Shown here: piece by piece, positions 28,451-37,307 of the stretch
Layout of the letters: every line of letters starts with the position of its first letter
How positions within the stretch are numbered: the stretch's first letter is position 1
NCBI RefSeq assembly: GCF_031884435.1
Contig: NZ_CP134779.1
Coordinates: forward strand, 6,348,501-6,412,500
Origin: Bosea sp. 685
GTDB lineage: Bacteria > Pseudomonadota > Alphaproteobacteria > Rhizobiales > Beijerinckiaceae
DNA: 64,000 nt
Reading direction: 5' to 3'
Notes under the pieces: model-generated
Seen by the model: only the letters and a program-made list of their open reading frames with translations
What the model was told of the DNA's origin: nothing
The model's database searches: none
Translations under genes and position numbers: made by a program

Positions 28451-29425
28451 TCACAGCGTCAGGATGATCTTGCCCTTGGCCTTGCGGTCGCCGATCAGGG
28501 CGAAGCCCTCGGTCCAGCGCTCCAATGGCAGGGCGGCGTGGACATGGGCGCGGATATGCCCGTTCGCGGCCCAGTCCAGCAGGCGCTCCATATTGCGGCG
28601 ATGTGCGACGGGCTCGCGCCGGACGAACTCGCCCCAGAACACACCGCGCAGGTCGCAGCCCTTCAGCAGCAGCAGGTTGAGCGCGATCTTTGGAATCGCG
28701 CCGCCGGCGAAGCCGACCACGAGATAGCGGCCTTCCCAGGCCATGGCGCGCAAAGCCGGTTCGGCCAGGTCGCCGCCGACCGTGTCGTAGAGCACATCGA
28801 CGCCGCGCTCTTCGGTCAGGCGGCGCAGGCCGGCCTTGAGATCCTCGCTGCTGTAGTCGAGCTCTTCCTGCGCGCCATGAGTCTGGGCCAGCGCAAGCTT
28901 ATCGGCCGAGGAGGCGCAGGCGATGACATGGGCGCCGAGCAGCGCGCCGATTTCGACCGCCGCCAGCCCCGCGCCGCCGGCAGCTCCGAGCACCGCCAGG
29001 GTTTCGCCGGCCTTGAGGCCGGCGCGCTGGATCAGCCCGTGCATCGCCGTGCCATAGGTGACGAACAGCCCCGCCGCCTGGGCGTCGTCGAGCGCATCGG
29101 GCACGCGCACGATCTGCTGCGCCGAGACAGCCACGCTTTCGCGCGCCGCGCCATGGCCGAGCCAGGCGGCGACGCGCTCGCCGACGCGCCAGCCGGTGAC
29201 GCCTTCGCCGATGCTGGCGATCGTGCCGGCGCATTCGGCACTGGGCGAGAAGGGTAGCGTCGGCTTGGTCTGGTAGCGCCCCTCGATGATCAACGTGTCG
29301 AAAAAGTTGAGCGCGGCCGCCTTGACCGCAATGACGACCTCGCCCGGCCCGGGGCTAGGCTCGGCAATGTCGCGGATGACGAGCGTCTCGGCCGGCCCAT
29401 GGGCCTCGCAGAGCAATGCCTTCAT
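28451..29425 (-). CDS. NADPH:quinone oxidoreductase-like zinc-independent dehydrogenase
   Basis: 324-residue medium-chain reductase of the quinone oxidoreductase (QOR) group. It has the GroES-like N-terminus MKALLCEAHGPAETLVIRDI and the substrate region LNFFDTLIIEGRYQ. The Rossmann motif is LGAAGGAGLAAVEIGALLGA and the closing KAKGKIILTL is also typical. The catalytic-zinc cysteine/histidine set is absent, as in QORs. The longer frame upstream of ATG 29425 has no ribosome-binding support. Physiological acceptor unknown. Confidence 0.9.
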   Translation of the reverse strand: MKALLCEAHGPAETLVIRDIAEPSPGPGEVVIAVKAAALNFFDTLIIEGRYQTKPTLPFSPSAECAGTIASIGEGVTGWRVGERVAAWLGHGAARESVAVSAQQIVRVPDALDDAQAAGLFVTYGTAMHGLIQRAGLKAGETLAVLGAAGGAGLAAVEIGALLGAHVIACASSADKLALAQTHGAQEELDYSSEDLKAGLRRLTEERGVDVLYDTVGGDLAEPALRAMAWEGRYLVVGFAGGAIPKIALNLLLLKGCDLRGVFWGEFVRREPVAHRRNMERLLDWAANGHIRAHVHAALPLERWTEGFALIGDRKAKGKIILTL

Positions 29426-29624
29426 CGTTTCTCCAACCGCTGCGATGCGCTTGGCGGCGAATGTGGCATGCTCAGATGACGAACGGAACTGTAGCTGAGG
29501 GTGTAGGGCATTCGCATTTTCGCCCGGATCGTGACATCCTATCGTTTCCGCGATCTTGAACTCTCGGGTCAAATGCACCGGGAATAGAGACGCTGTTAAG
29601 ATTTCTGCTGATTGATGGCGGCTT

Positions 29625-30227
29625 ATGAATCTCTGTTTGCTCCGCACCGATTTCGCCGCCTCACGGCTCATGATCGTCGCATCGCTGTTCGCCGCGAGCG
29701 TGATCGCTGCCGTGCCGGTCTCCGCTCAACCCAAGCCGAAGCCCCAGGCGAAGCCTGCGCCGGTCGCATCGGCAAGCGCTGGCCAGGCCCAGGCGATGCT
29801 CCTGGAGACGGCCGGCAAGTGGCAGGCCTTTTCCTCGCAGCAGGGCCGCTCGAAGGTCTGCTACGCTCTCTCCAAGGCGGAGGCGCGCCTGCCCGCCAAT
29901 CTCAAGGAGGTCGAGGGACTGCTCTTCGTCTCCAGCCGCCCGACCGAGGGCGTGCGCAACGAGATCAGCTTCGTGCTGAATTTCGACCTGAAGGAAGATG
30001 TCGAGCATCAGGCGATCATCGGGTCCGAGCGCTTCGCGCTGGTCGCGAAGGGCCAGAACATGTGGCTCAAGAACCCGGCCGAGGAGCCCCGCATGCTGGA
30101 CGCGCTGCGCAAGGGTTCGGGGCTTGAGGTCAAGGGCACCTCGAAGCGCGGCAATCCGACCAGCGACAAATACTCGCTCGCCGGCATGAACCAGACGGTC
30201 AAGCGCGCCGAAGACGCCTGCAAGTAG
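29625..30227 (+). CDS. Invasion-associated locus B (IalB)-like secreted protein
   Basis: 200-residue exported protein. A signal peptide is present (LMIVASLFAASVIAAVPVSA), then a KPKPQAKPAP linker. The mature part begins GKWQAFSSQQGRSKVCYALS, which resembles the IalB fold of Rhizobiales, with a second cysteine at the C-terminus (EDACK) that may pair with it. Function in free-living bacteria is unknown. ATG 29625 or the internal ATG at 29670 could start it; the second leaves a shorter, more normal signal peptide. It lies upstream of rlmN, separated by 250 bases. Confidence 0.65.
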   Translation: MNLCLLRTDFAASRLMIVASLFAASVIAAVPVSAQPKPKPQAKPAPVASASAGQAQAMLLETAGKWQAFSSQQGRSKVCYALSKAEARLPANLKEVEGLLFVSSRPTEGVRNEISFVLNFDLKEDVEHQAIIGSERFALVAKGQNMWLKNPAEEPRMLDALRKGSGLEVKGTSKRGNPTSDKYSLAGMNQTVKRAEDACK

Positions 30228-30478
30228 GGCAGCCTGGAATCCGCGAGCGCGGCCGTCTGACGCAGCTTTCTGCGCTTCCGGTGCTCACGGACATGAAGTC
30301 CGCTGCGCTCCGGTTCTCGAAATCCGCGCCAGCCGGCTCACGCTGGCGAATTCCCGTTGCCACCCTGCGTCGCACCGGTTTGTGCGGGTGTTCGGACCGT
30401 GATTTCGCGGCTGGGCGTTCTCGTGCTATGAGCCGCGGATATTCGGGCCGATGATCGCCCGTCCGAGCCAGAGTTCCG
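30228..30478. other. Intergenic region before rlmN with small hairpins
   Basis: 250 bases without a convincing gene. It holds small palindromes, such as GGACATGAAGTCC and CGCCAGC with GCTGGCG, and a GCGCTTCCGGTGCTCACGG stretch of the kind often seen repeated in proteobacterial intergenic DNA. No clear promoter was found. Frames crossing it are shadows. Confidence 0.4.
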
Positions 30479-31711
30479 ATGACCTTGTCCGTGCTTGAGC
30501 CCGCCGCGCCAGCGGCCGAACCCGTTGTTACGAGCCGCGTCTCGCTGATCGGGCGCACGCGCGCCGGTCTTGGCGACGCACTGGCCGAGATCGGCGTTCC
30601 CGAGAAGGAACGACGCATGCGCGTCGGCCAGCTCTGGAACTGGATCTACCATTACGGCGTCCGCGATTTCTCCGCGATGACGACGATCGGCAAGGGTTTG
30701 CGCGCGGCGCTGGGTGAGCGCTTCACGCTCGACCTGCCGGAGGTGACGGCCGAGCAGGTCTCGACCGACGGCACGCGCAAATGGCTGATCCGCATGGCGT
30801 CGACCGGCCCGCGCGATCGCGGCGCCGAGATCGAATGCGTCTACATCCCCGAGGTCGACCGCGGCACGCTTTGCGTCTCCAGCCAGGTCGGCTGCACGCT
30901 GACCTGCACTTTCTGCCACACCGGCACGCAGCGCCTGGTGCGCAACCTCACCTGTGAGGAGATCGTGGCGCAATTGATGGTGGCGCGCGACCGGCTTGGC
31001 GATTTCCCCAATCGCGCTAAGCCCGACGGCGCTTTCGTGCCCAATGATGGCGGGCGCTTCGTCTCCAATATCGTCTTCATGGGCATGGGCGAGCCGCTCT
31101 ATAATTTCGACGGCGTGCGCGATGCCATCGACGTGATCTCGGATAATGAGGGATTGTCGCTCGGCCGCCGCCGCATCACGGTCTCGACCTCCGGCGTTGT
31201 GCCGCAGATCGGCCCGCTCGGGCATGAGATGGGTACGATGCTGGCGATCTCGCTGCATGCGGTGCGCGACGAATTGCGCAACGAGCTCGTGCCGCTGAAC
31301 AAGAAATATCCGATCGCCGAACTGCTTGAGGCCTGCCGGACCTATCCCGGTGTTTCGAACGCGAAGCGGATCACCTTCGAATATGTCATGCTCAAGGGCG
31401 TCAACGACAGCGATGCCGATGCGCGCGAACTGGTGCGCCTGCTCAAGGGCATTCCGGCCAAGATCAACCTGATCCCGTTCAACCCCTGGCCCGGCACCAA
31501 ATACGAATGCTCGGACTGGGACCGGATCGAGCGTTTCTCCGAGATCGTCTTCCGGGCGGGCTACGCCTCGCCGGTGCGCACCCCGCGCGGGCGCGACATC
31601 CTCGCCGCCTGCGGCCAGCTCAAGAGCGAAACCGAGAAGCTCTCGGCCCGCGCGCGATTGATGCTGGACCAGGACGAGGCGGCGGCTGCCGCCGCCGTCG
31701 CTGCGGAATAA
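30479..31711 (+). CDS. rlmN: 23S rRNA (adenine2503-C2)/tRNA methyltransferase RlmN
   Basis: 410-residue radical SAM methyltransferase acting on A2503 of 23S rRNA and A37 of some tRNAs. The cluster motif is [14 protein letters not shown] (CxxxCxxC), with [12 protein letters not shown], the [16 protein letters not shown] strand and the catalytic C-terminal cysteine in [11 protein letters not shown]. The N-terminal domain includes [17 protein letters not shown]. The C-terminus ends in an alanine-rich tail. Highly confident. Confidence 0.97.
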   Translation: MTLSVLEPAAPAAEPVVTSRVSLIGRTRAGLGDALAEIGVPEKERRMRVGQLWNWIYHYGVRDFSAMTTIGKGLRAALGERFTLDLPEVTAEQVSTDGTRKWLIRMASTGPRDRGAEIECVYIPEVDRGTLCVSSQVGCTLTCTFCHTGTQRLVRNLTCEEIVAQLMVARDRLGDFPNRAKPDGAFVPNDGGRFVSNIVFMGMGEPLYNFDGVRDAIDVISDNEGLSLGRRRITVSTSGVVPQIGPLGHEMGTMLAISLHAVRDELRNELVPLNKKYPIAELLEACRTYPGVSNAKRITFEYVMLKGVNDSDADARELVRLLKGIPAKINLIPFNPWPGTKYECSDWDRIERFSEIVFRAGYASPVRTPRGRDILAACGQLKSETEKLSARARLMLDQDEAAAAAAVAAE

Positions 31712-31716
31712 TCGCC

Positions 31717-32211
31717 TTGCTGCGCTGGCTGCTGCTGATCCCCTTCGCCTTGCTCGTCGCCATGGCGGCGGGGCTGTTTGCCATGCTCGTCGCCAGCGTG
31801 GTCTCGCCCGAGATCGCGCTTTTGATCGGTGGCGGTTTCCAGCGCTTGATGGAGGCGCTGTTCGGCCTGGCTGAAAGCGACATCGATCCCACGCCGGTGG
31901 CGCAGGCCGCCTTCAGCCTGCTCGGGCGGCTCGGCATGGCGATCATCGTCGCGCCGGTCGTGCTGGTTGCGGTGTTCAGCGAGCTTTTCCGCTTGCGCAG
32001 CGGGCTGATCCAGAGCGGGCTCACCGGCCTGCTGGCGACCGTAATGCCGCTCGCCATGCTGCGCCTGTCGCGCGCGCCGAGCGAGGCCGAGATGCGGGTA
32101 ATCGGCGCCCTGTTCCTGATCGGGGCGGCGACGGGGTTCGTCTATTGGCTGATCGCGGGGCGTGGGGCGGGCGCCGCCCGGACCGTTCCGGCCGGCGCTC
32201 CGCCCCGATAG
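31717..32211 (+). CDS. Small integral membrane protein of unknown family
   Basis: 164 residues if begun at TTG 31717, five bases after the rlmN stop. There are four hydrophobic segments: LLLIPFALLVAMAAGLFAML, LGRLGMAIIVAPVVLVAVF, LTGLLATVMPLAML and VIGALFLIGAATGFVYWLIA. No ATG start in frame precedes the first helix, so the start is uncertain. I do not recognise the family; it probably shares a transcript with rlmN. A repeat of family B follows directly. Confidence 0.65.
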   Translation: MLRWLLLIPFALLVAMAAGLFAMLVASVVSPEIALLIGGGFQRLMEALFGLAESDIDPTPVAQAAFSLLGRLGMAIIVAPVVLVAVFSELFRLRSGLIQSGLTGLLATVMPLAMLRLSRAPSEAEMRVIGALFLIGAATGFVYWLIAGRGAGAARTVPAGAPPR

Positions 32212-32223
32212 GCTTTGCCGCTC

Positions 32224-32349
32224 AGAGCCGGATGATTTCAGATGGGATCACTTGGTGATCCCATCTGAAATCTGAATCCGTCTCTCATCAAAGAGCGAGA
32301 GCAGGATCGATTGCGAAAAACCGGTTCCCGCTTTTTCGTATCCTGCTCT
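32224..32349. repeat. Dispersed composite palindrome, family B copy 1
   Basis: 126 bases from AGAGCCGG to CCTGCTCT. One part is a hairpin of GATTTCAGATGGGATCAC with its complement; the other a hairpin of AGAGCAGGAT around AAACCGGTTCCC. It matches the elements at 33307-33431 and 55464-55588 over full length. Its right edge supplies the TAG stop codon of the phosphatase gene. Confidence 0.9.
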
Positions 32350-33040
32350 AAAGGCCGAGGACCTTGCGCAGTTCGGTCCTTGCGACGGCGTATTCAGCCT
32401 GGAATTCGGGCTGCTCCATGATCTTGGCGGCGATCACCGTGCCGGCGATGCGGCCGGCCTCGATATCGGCGCGGAAATGGATGCCGCCGATGATCCGGTT
32501 CTCGCCATACGCCCAGGCGCGCGCCATGATCTCATTGCGCTTCTCCGGAACCATGTTCGACAGGACGACGCCCATCAGCGTGCCGACGGTGGTGTGGCCC
32601 GAGGGGTAGGCACCGGAGTTCGAGAGCTTCACCGCGGGCTTGACCAGCGGGCTGTACTGATGCGGGCGCGGGCGCTTCCAGCTATCCTTGGCCGGGTCGA
32701 CGACCTCGCCTTCGGTTGCAACGATACGGTCGAAGAAGGCGGAGAAGGCCGGCAGCGCCTCGGTCTTGAAGTTGGGGCCCATGACATTGGCGAAGCGCCA
32801 GACATTCTCGACCACATCGGCCTGGGCCTGCGCCTCCATCTCCGGCGTGCGCGTGACTTGGATGCTCAGCACCTCGGCGAGTTCGGCGCGGGTCTGGGCC
32901 GAATCATTGGCTGGTGGCGGCTTGAGCAGGGTCAGGAGATCGATGGTCTTGGCCGTGGCGAAGGGCTTTGCCTCCTCGGCGTGAACCGGAGAGAGGGTGA
33001 GCACGGCCGTCGTCAGGGCGGCGAGGAAGAGGGAGCGCAT
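32348..33040 (-). CDS. PAP2-superfamily acid phosphatase (class A, PhoN-like)
   Basis: 230-residue secreted phosphatase. After the signal peptide (MRSLFLAALTTAVLTLSPVHA) the three PAP2 motifs appear: KDSWKRPRP, YPSGHTTVGTL and ENRIIGGIHFRADIEAG. The middle histidine and the last His/Asp pair form the active site. Class A non-specific acid phosphatases release phosphate from organic esters in the periplasm. ATG 33040 is chosen for the signal peptide. The TAG stop lies within the edge of a family B repeat, so the original C-terminus may have been altered. Confidence 0.9.
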   Translation of the reverse strand: MRSLFLAALTTAVLTLSPVHAEEAKPFATAKTIDLLTLLKPPPANDSAQTRAELAEVLSIQVTRTPEMEAQAQADVVENVWRFANVMGPNFKTEALPAFSAFFDRIVATEGEVVDPAKDSWKRPRPHQYSPLVKPAVKLSNSGAYPSGHTTVGTLMGVVLSNMVPEKRNEIMARAWAYGENRIIGGIHFRADIEAGRIAGTVIAAKIMEQPEFQAEYAVARTELRKVLGL

Positions 33041-33154
33041 GGTGGTTTTCCTAGTGGGAAGAAACCGACGCGCCCAAAACATGACAGGGCTATGAAGCCA
33101 AGCGGGGGCTCTGCACAGCTTCAAAGGGACGTGAGCGAAAGCGGGCACTGCCTC

Positions 33155-33621
33155 TCAGAGCAGATGCGTGAGATCGCGGCGGCCGTCGATGACGCGGACG
33201 ATCTCGACGCTGTCGATCGACCCCTCGTCGCTGTCTGGCTCGGTCTTATAAAGTAGCAGAAAGGGTGGTTCGATCAGCATGCGAAGGCTTGGCCGAATCT
33301 CGGCCAAGAGCCGGATGATTTCAGATGGGATCACAGAGTGATCGCATCTGAAATCTGAATCCGTCTCTCATCTAAGAGTGAGAGCAGGATCGCTGCGAAA
33401 AACCGGTTCCCACTTTTTCGCACCCTGCTCTCGCGCACGCCTAGGCACGGATGCTCCGCAAGGACCACGGCCTTGGCCTCAATGCGCTCGAAGTAGCGCT
33501 CGGCCGCTGCTGGGCTCTCAAGCCCAATCACCACATAGAGATCGAGCAGGTCCCTGCGCGCTTGAGGTGACCAGAGAACCTCAGTTGCGGCCACCGGCCA
33601 CTGCCTTTCTGGCCTTGGCAA
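33155..33621 (-). pseudogene. ParE/RelE-family toxin gene split by a palindromic repeat
   Basis: The 5' part encodes TEVLWSPQARRDLLDLYVVI and ERIEAKAVVLAEHPCLGVR, a normal ParE N-terminus. A 125-bp family B repeat (33307-33431) then interrupts it and stops the frame with TGA inside the repeat. Beyond it, in another phase, comes the missing end: AEIRPSLRMLIEPPFLLLYK, VEIVRVIDGRRDLTHLL and a TGA at 33155. Removing the repeat would rejoin a toxin of standard length. As it stands the product is a truncated protein with a repeat-encoded tail. The start overlaps the ParD-like antitoxin gene; GTG inside its last codons is an alternative start. Confidence 0.85.
33307..33431. repeat. Family B palindromic repeat inserted in the parE-like gene
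   Basis: 125 bases, same orientation and content as 32224-32349: AGAGCCGGATGATTTCAGAT at one end and CACCCTGCTCT at the other. Coding similarity to ParE stops and resumes precisely at its edges, which shows it is an insertion. It encodes the aberrant C-terminus of the truncated toxin. Confidence 0.9.
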
Positions 33622-33874
33622 GACGATCGCGCGCCTCTTCGCGCAAAGCAGTCATGTCGATCGCTTTGGCTTGGCCGCTTTGCGAGCCCTCATCCCAGAG
33701 CTGCCTAAGGCGTTCGATTTCGCCGCGCCGCATATCCCTCTTGATCTGCCAGTCGCGAAGGGCGTCACGGACGACTTCGCTGGTCGTCGCATAGTCTCCG
33801 CCATCGACGGCCGCACGAACTGCGCTCAATTGCTCGCTCGTCAAGGCAATGCTGATCTTTTCTATGGTCGGCAT
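33581..33874 (-). CDS. ParD-like ribbon-helix-helix antitoxin
   Basis: 97-residue antitoxin. The RHH part is KISIALTSEQLSAVRAAVDG and ATTSEVVRDALRDWQIKRD, followed by a helical toxin-binding tail EEARDRLAKARKAVAGG. It is a typical ParD/CC2985-type layout. Its 3' end overlaps the toxin start, the usual coupling. With the toxin gene broken, this antitoxin is probably an orphan, but could still bind toxins of related modules. Confidence 0.88.
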   Translation of the reverse strand: MPTIEKISIALTSEQLSAVRAAVDGGDYATTSEVVRDALRDWQIKRDMRRGEIERLRQLWDEGSQSGQAKAIDMTALREEARDRLAKARKAVAGGRN

Positions 33875-33948
33875 CCGGCAATTCTCCCCGTTGAGGTGAG
33901 CGATAATGCTACTCAGTCATACCACGGGGATAAAACTTCAGGAACCGC

Positions 33949-35703
33949 TCAATCGCCGATCGCCACACCCTCGCGCCGGCCATCCGCGCCGCCGACGAAG
34001 CCCTCCGGCGTCTTGACGATCGCCTGGATGCCCGAGGTCATCTCCAGCAGCCGGACCTCATGGCCTTTCGCTTCCAGCGCGGCTTTCCAGGGCTCGGCTT
34101 CGGTGCCCTCTTCCAATTCGGTCGGGCCGTTGCGACTGCCGAAATTGGCGAGGTCGACGGCATTCTGCGGATCCATCTTCCAGTCGAGCAGCGCGACCAG
34201 CGTCTTGGCGACGAAACCGATGATCTGGCTGCCGCCGGGCGAGCCGACCACAGCATAGAGCCTGCCGAAGGCGTCGAAGACCAGGGTCGGCGCCATCGAG
34301 GAGCGCGGGCGCTTGCCGGCTTCGACACGGTTGGCGACGGGTTTGCCGTCCTCTTCCGGCGCGAAGGAGAAATCGGTCAATTCGTTGTTGAGCAGGAAGC
34401 CACCCTTGCTCATCAGGTGCGAGCCGAACCCACCCTCGATCGTCGTGGTCATCGCGACGGCGTCGCCATTGGCGTCGATCACCGAGATATGGCTGGTGCC
34501 GTGCTCGACGCCGTCCGAGGGCGCGAGCAATTGGGCGCGCTTATGCGGCGGGTCGCCGGGTGTGGCGCGGCCCATGGATTTCTCGGGGCTGACGAGGCTC
34601 GCGCGCGAGCGGATATAGTCGCGGTCGATCAATCCCGAGACCGGAACACTGAGGAAGGCGGGGTCGGCGAGATAGAGCGCGCGGTCGGCGAAGGCGAGGC
34701 GGCCGGCCTCGCTGAACCAGTGCACCGCCTCGGGCCCGGGACCCATGCGTGCCAGATCCTTGGTCTCGAGGATGCCGAGCATCTGCTGCACGGCGATGGC
34801 GCCTGAGCTTGGCGGGCCCATGCCGCAGATCCTGTAGACGCGGTAAAGCCCGCAGACGGCCTCGCGCTCCTCGATTTTATAGGCGGCGAGGTCGGCAAGC
34901 GTGATGTCGCCTGGATTGCTCTTGTGGCCGGTGACCTTGGCGACGATGTCCTCGGCGATCGGCCCGGTATAGAAGGCGGCCGAGCCGTTCTCGGCGATGG
35001 CGCGTAAGGTCGCGGCGAAGGCCGGGTTCTTCAGGATGGTGCCGACGGCCTTGGGCTTGCCGTCGGGCTCGTAGAAATAGGCGGCGGCGAGCGGGTCGGC
35101 GCTCAGGGCCTTCTCGCCGGCCAGGAGGCCGTTGAGGCGCGGGGAAATCGCAAAGCCGTCCTCGGCGAGCTTGATTGCGGGTGCGACAACCTGCGGCCAA
35201 GGCAGCTTGCCCCAGCGCTGATGCGCGCCCTCGAGCAACTTCAGCGTGCCCGGCACGCCGACCGAGCGGCCGCCGATGACGGCCTCCATGAACTTCATCG
35301 GCTTGCCGTCCGCGCCGATGAAGCGGTTCGGCCTTGCCGCCGCCGGCGCGGTTTCGCGCCCATCCAGCGTCGAGAGTTTCCGGCCGGCCTCATCCCAATG
35401 CACCATGAAGGCACCGCCGCCGATACCCGAGCTCTGCGGTTCGACGAGGTTGAGCACGAGCTGGATCGCGATCGCCGCATCGACCGCACTGCCGCCGGCG
35501 CGCAGGATCTCGCGGCCGGCATTGGTGGCCAGCGGATTGGCGGCGGCGACCATATAAAGCTGGGCGTGGCCGGAGGTCTTGGCGATACGCCCCGTCGCGG
35601 CTTCGGGCGCCGGAGCGAGGCTCTGCGCGACCGCAGAGCTCACGACAGCTGCGGACAGGGCGATCGCAAGGAGAGCACTCCTCGATCCTGACAGGGTCGT
35701 CAT
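33949..35703 (-). CDS. ggt: Gamma-glutamyltransferase
   Basis: 584-residue periplasmic N-terminal nucleophile hydrolase that cleaves glutathione and transfers its gamma-glutamyl group. A signal peptide (SRSALLAIALSAAVVSSAVA) is present. The maturation and nucleophile Thr is in VEHGTSHISVID (about residue 402). Other motifs are GIGGGAFMVHWD, MGPPSSGAIAVQQML, and the small-subunit sequences FGSHLMSKGGFLLNNELTDF and SSMAPTLVF with GSPGGSQI. ATG 35703 is backed by GAGGAGGACG; the longer frame is ignored. Confidence 0.95.
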   Translation of the reverse strand: MTTLSGSRSALLAIALSAAVVSSAVAQSLAPAPEAATGRIAKTSGHAQLYMVAAANPLATNAGREILRAGGSAVDAAIAIQLVLNLVEPQSSGIGGGAFMVHWDEAGRKLSTLDGRETAPAAARPNRFIGADGKPMKFMEAVIGGRSVGVPGTLKLLEGAHQRWGKLPWPQVVAPAIKLAEDGFAISPRLNGLLAGEKALSADPLAAAYFYEPDGKPKAVGTILKNPAFAATLRAIAENGSAAFYTGPIAEDIVAKVTGHKSNPGDITLADLAAYKIEEREAVCGLYRVYRICGMGPPSSGAIAVQQMLGILETKDLARMGPGPEAVHWFSEAGRLAFADRALYLADPAFLSVPVSGLIDRDYIRSRASLVSPEKSMGRATPGDPPHKRAQLLAPSDGVEHGTSHISVIDANGDAVAMTTTIEGGFGSHLMSKGGFLLNNELTDFSFAPEEDGKPVANRVEAGKRPRSSMAPTLVFDAFGRLYAVVGSPGGSQIIGFVAKTLVALLDWKMDPQNAVDLANFGSRNGPTELEEGTEAEPWKAALEAKGHEVRLLEMTSGIQAIVKTPEGFVGGADGRREGVAIGD

Positions 35704-35863
35704 CTCGTCCTCCTCGCCGTTGCGCCGCGCTGCCAGACTAGCGCCAGATCGCGCTGGCGCGCCATGGTCTCGGCGGCAGGGCTTCGCATCCGCCTTGGAG
35801 CGGGAGCCCGGGACGGCTAAGGTCACGGTCCTGCCTGTCGATACGTCAGCAAAGGGGCCCGGC

Positions 35864-36472
35864 ATGTCGTTCCCAGTTTCCATCGCCTTTCGCCGCAGTT
35901 TGACGGTGGCAGCGCTCGCTTTCCTCGGTTTCGCGCTCGCGGGTTGCGGTTACAACAACGTCCCGACGCTGGAGGAAAAGGCCAAGGCGTCCTGGTCCGA
36001 GGTGCAGAATCAATATCAGCGCCGCGCCGACCTGATCCCGAATCTGGTCGAGACGGTGAAGGGCTATGCCGCGCAGGAGCGTGAGGTGCTGACGCAGGTC
36101 GTCGAGGCGCGCGCCAAGGCGAGCCAGGTCAAGGTCGATGCCTCGACCATCACCGATCCCGCGAAGTTCAAGGAGTATCAGGACGCGCAGAACCAGCTCA
36201 CCGGCGCGCTCGGCCGGTTGCTCGTCACGGTGGAGCGCTACCCCGACCTCAAATCGAACCAGAACTTCCTCGCCTTGCAGTCGCAGCTCGAAGGCACCGA
36301 GAACCGGGTCACGGTGGCGCGGCGCGACTACATCCAGGCGGTGCAGGCCTTCAACACCGAGATCCGCACCTTTCCGGGCGTGATCTGGGCAAAACTGCTC
36401 TGGGGCTCCAAGCCGATGGAGACCTTTGCCGCGACGGCCGGGGCGGAGCGGCCACCGACGGTGAAGTTCTGA
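35864..36472 (+). CDS. lemA: LemA family lipoprotein
   Basis: 202-residue LemA protein with a lipobox (LGFALAGCGYNN; Cys about residue 28), so probably lipid-anchored, with a following coiled-coil-rich helical bundle. Core motifs are YQRRADLIPNLVETVKGYAA, EREVLTQVVEARAKA and RRDYIQAVQAFNTEIRTFPG. Function is unknown. It begins an operon with two TPM-domain genes, a widespread lemA-ygcG arrangement. Confidence 0.94.
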   Translation: MSFPVSIAFRRSLTVAALAFLGFALAGCGYNNVPTLEEKAKASWSEVQNQYQRRADLIPNLVETVKGYAAQEREVLTQVVEARAKASQVKVDASTITDPAKFKEYQDAQNQLTGALGRLLVTVERYPDLKSNQNFLALQSQLEGTENRVTVARRDYIQAVQAFNTEIRTFPGVIWAKLLWGSKPMETFAATAGAERPPTVKF

Positions 36473-36497
36473 GGCCGCGGCAGTCGCGAGGCGCGTG

Positions 36498-37307
36498 ATG
36501 GCGCGCAGCCACCTTTGGTCGCTGATCCTGCTCGCTGCGCTCGTATGTGCGGGCGCGGGCGCCTGGGCGGCGGATCCCTCCTATCCCGCCCTCACCGGCC
36601 GTATCGTCGATGGCGCCAAGCTCATCGCGCCCGAGGCGCAACAACGCATCGAGGCGAAGATCAAGGCGCATGAGGACAAGGCCGGCGACCAGCTCGTGGT
36701 CGCAACCGTGCCTTCGCTGCAAGGCATCGGCATCGAGGATTTCGCCAATGGCCTGTTCCGCTTCTGGAAGCTCGGCGAGAAGCCGCGCAACAACGGCGTG
36801 CTGTTCATCGTCGCGCCGAATGAGCGCAAGGTCCGCATCGAGGTCGGCTACGGGCTGGAAGGGGCGCTGACCGATGCGCTCTCCAAGGTCATCATCACCA
36901 CGGCGGTGGCGCCGAAGTTCAAGACCGGCGATTTTGCCGGCGGCATTGAGGGCGGCGTCGACGCGATCCTGACGATCCTCTCCGGCGATGCCGAGGAATG
37001 GCAGCGCCGCGCCCAGGTGCGGGACGATGAGAGCTCGCCGGCCGAGACGCTGGCCGTCATCCTGGTGATGCTGTTCATCTTCATCCTGGTGGTCTCCTTC
37101 ATGCGCGGCCTGAGTCAGAGCGGCGGAGCCGGGAGCCATCGCCTGCGTGACGGGCGCTGGATCTCGTTGCCGCAGAATTCGAGCTGGGGTTCCGGGTCGG
37201 GCTCGAGCTGGGGAGGCGGCGGCGGTGGCTGGAGTTCCGGTGGCGGTGGCGGCTTCTCCGGTGGGGGCGGTTCGTCGGGCGGCGGCGGGGCTTCAGGGAG
37301 TTGGTGA
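36498..37307 (+). CDS. TPM-domain (YgcG-like) membrane protein with Gly/Ser-rich tail
   Basis: 269 residues: signal peptide (LWSLILLAALVCAGAGAWA), TPM domain (LTGRIVDGAKLIAPEAQQRI to GVDAILTILSG), one transmembrane helix (LAVILVMLFIFILVVSF, about 175-192), and a low-complexity Gly/Ser tail. The TPM fold has been linked to phosphatase activity in plants and to photosystem repair, but bacterial roles are unclear. ATG 36498 is preceded by an in-frame GTG. The stop overlaps the next gene's ATG by one base. Confidence 0.9.
   Translation: MARSHLWSLILLAALVCAGAGAWAADPSYPALTGRIVDGAKLIAPEAQQRIEAKIKAHEDKAGDQLVVATVPSLQGIGIEDFANGLFRFWKLGEKPRNNGVLFIVAPNERKVRIEVGYGLEGALTDALSKVIITTAVAPKFKTGDFAGGIEGGVDAILTILSGDAEEWQRRAQVRDDESSPAETLAVILVMLFIFILVVSFMRGLSQSGGAGSHRLRDGRWISLPQNSSWGSGSGSSWGGGGGGWSSGGGGGFSGGGGSSGGGGASGSW

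Noticed and set aside
29426..29671. N-terminal extension of the quinone oxidoreductase frame
   Set aside because: No ribosome-binding site or family similarity; the GroES-like fold begins at 29425.
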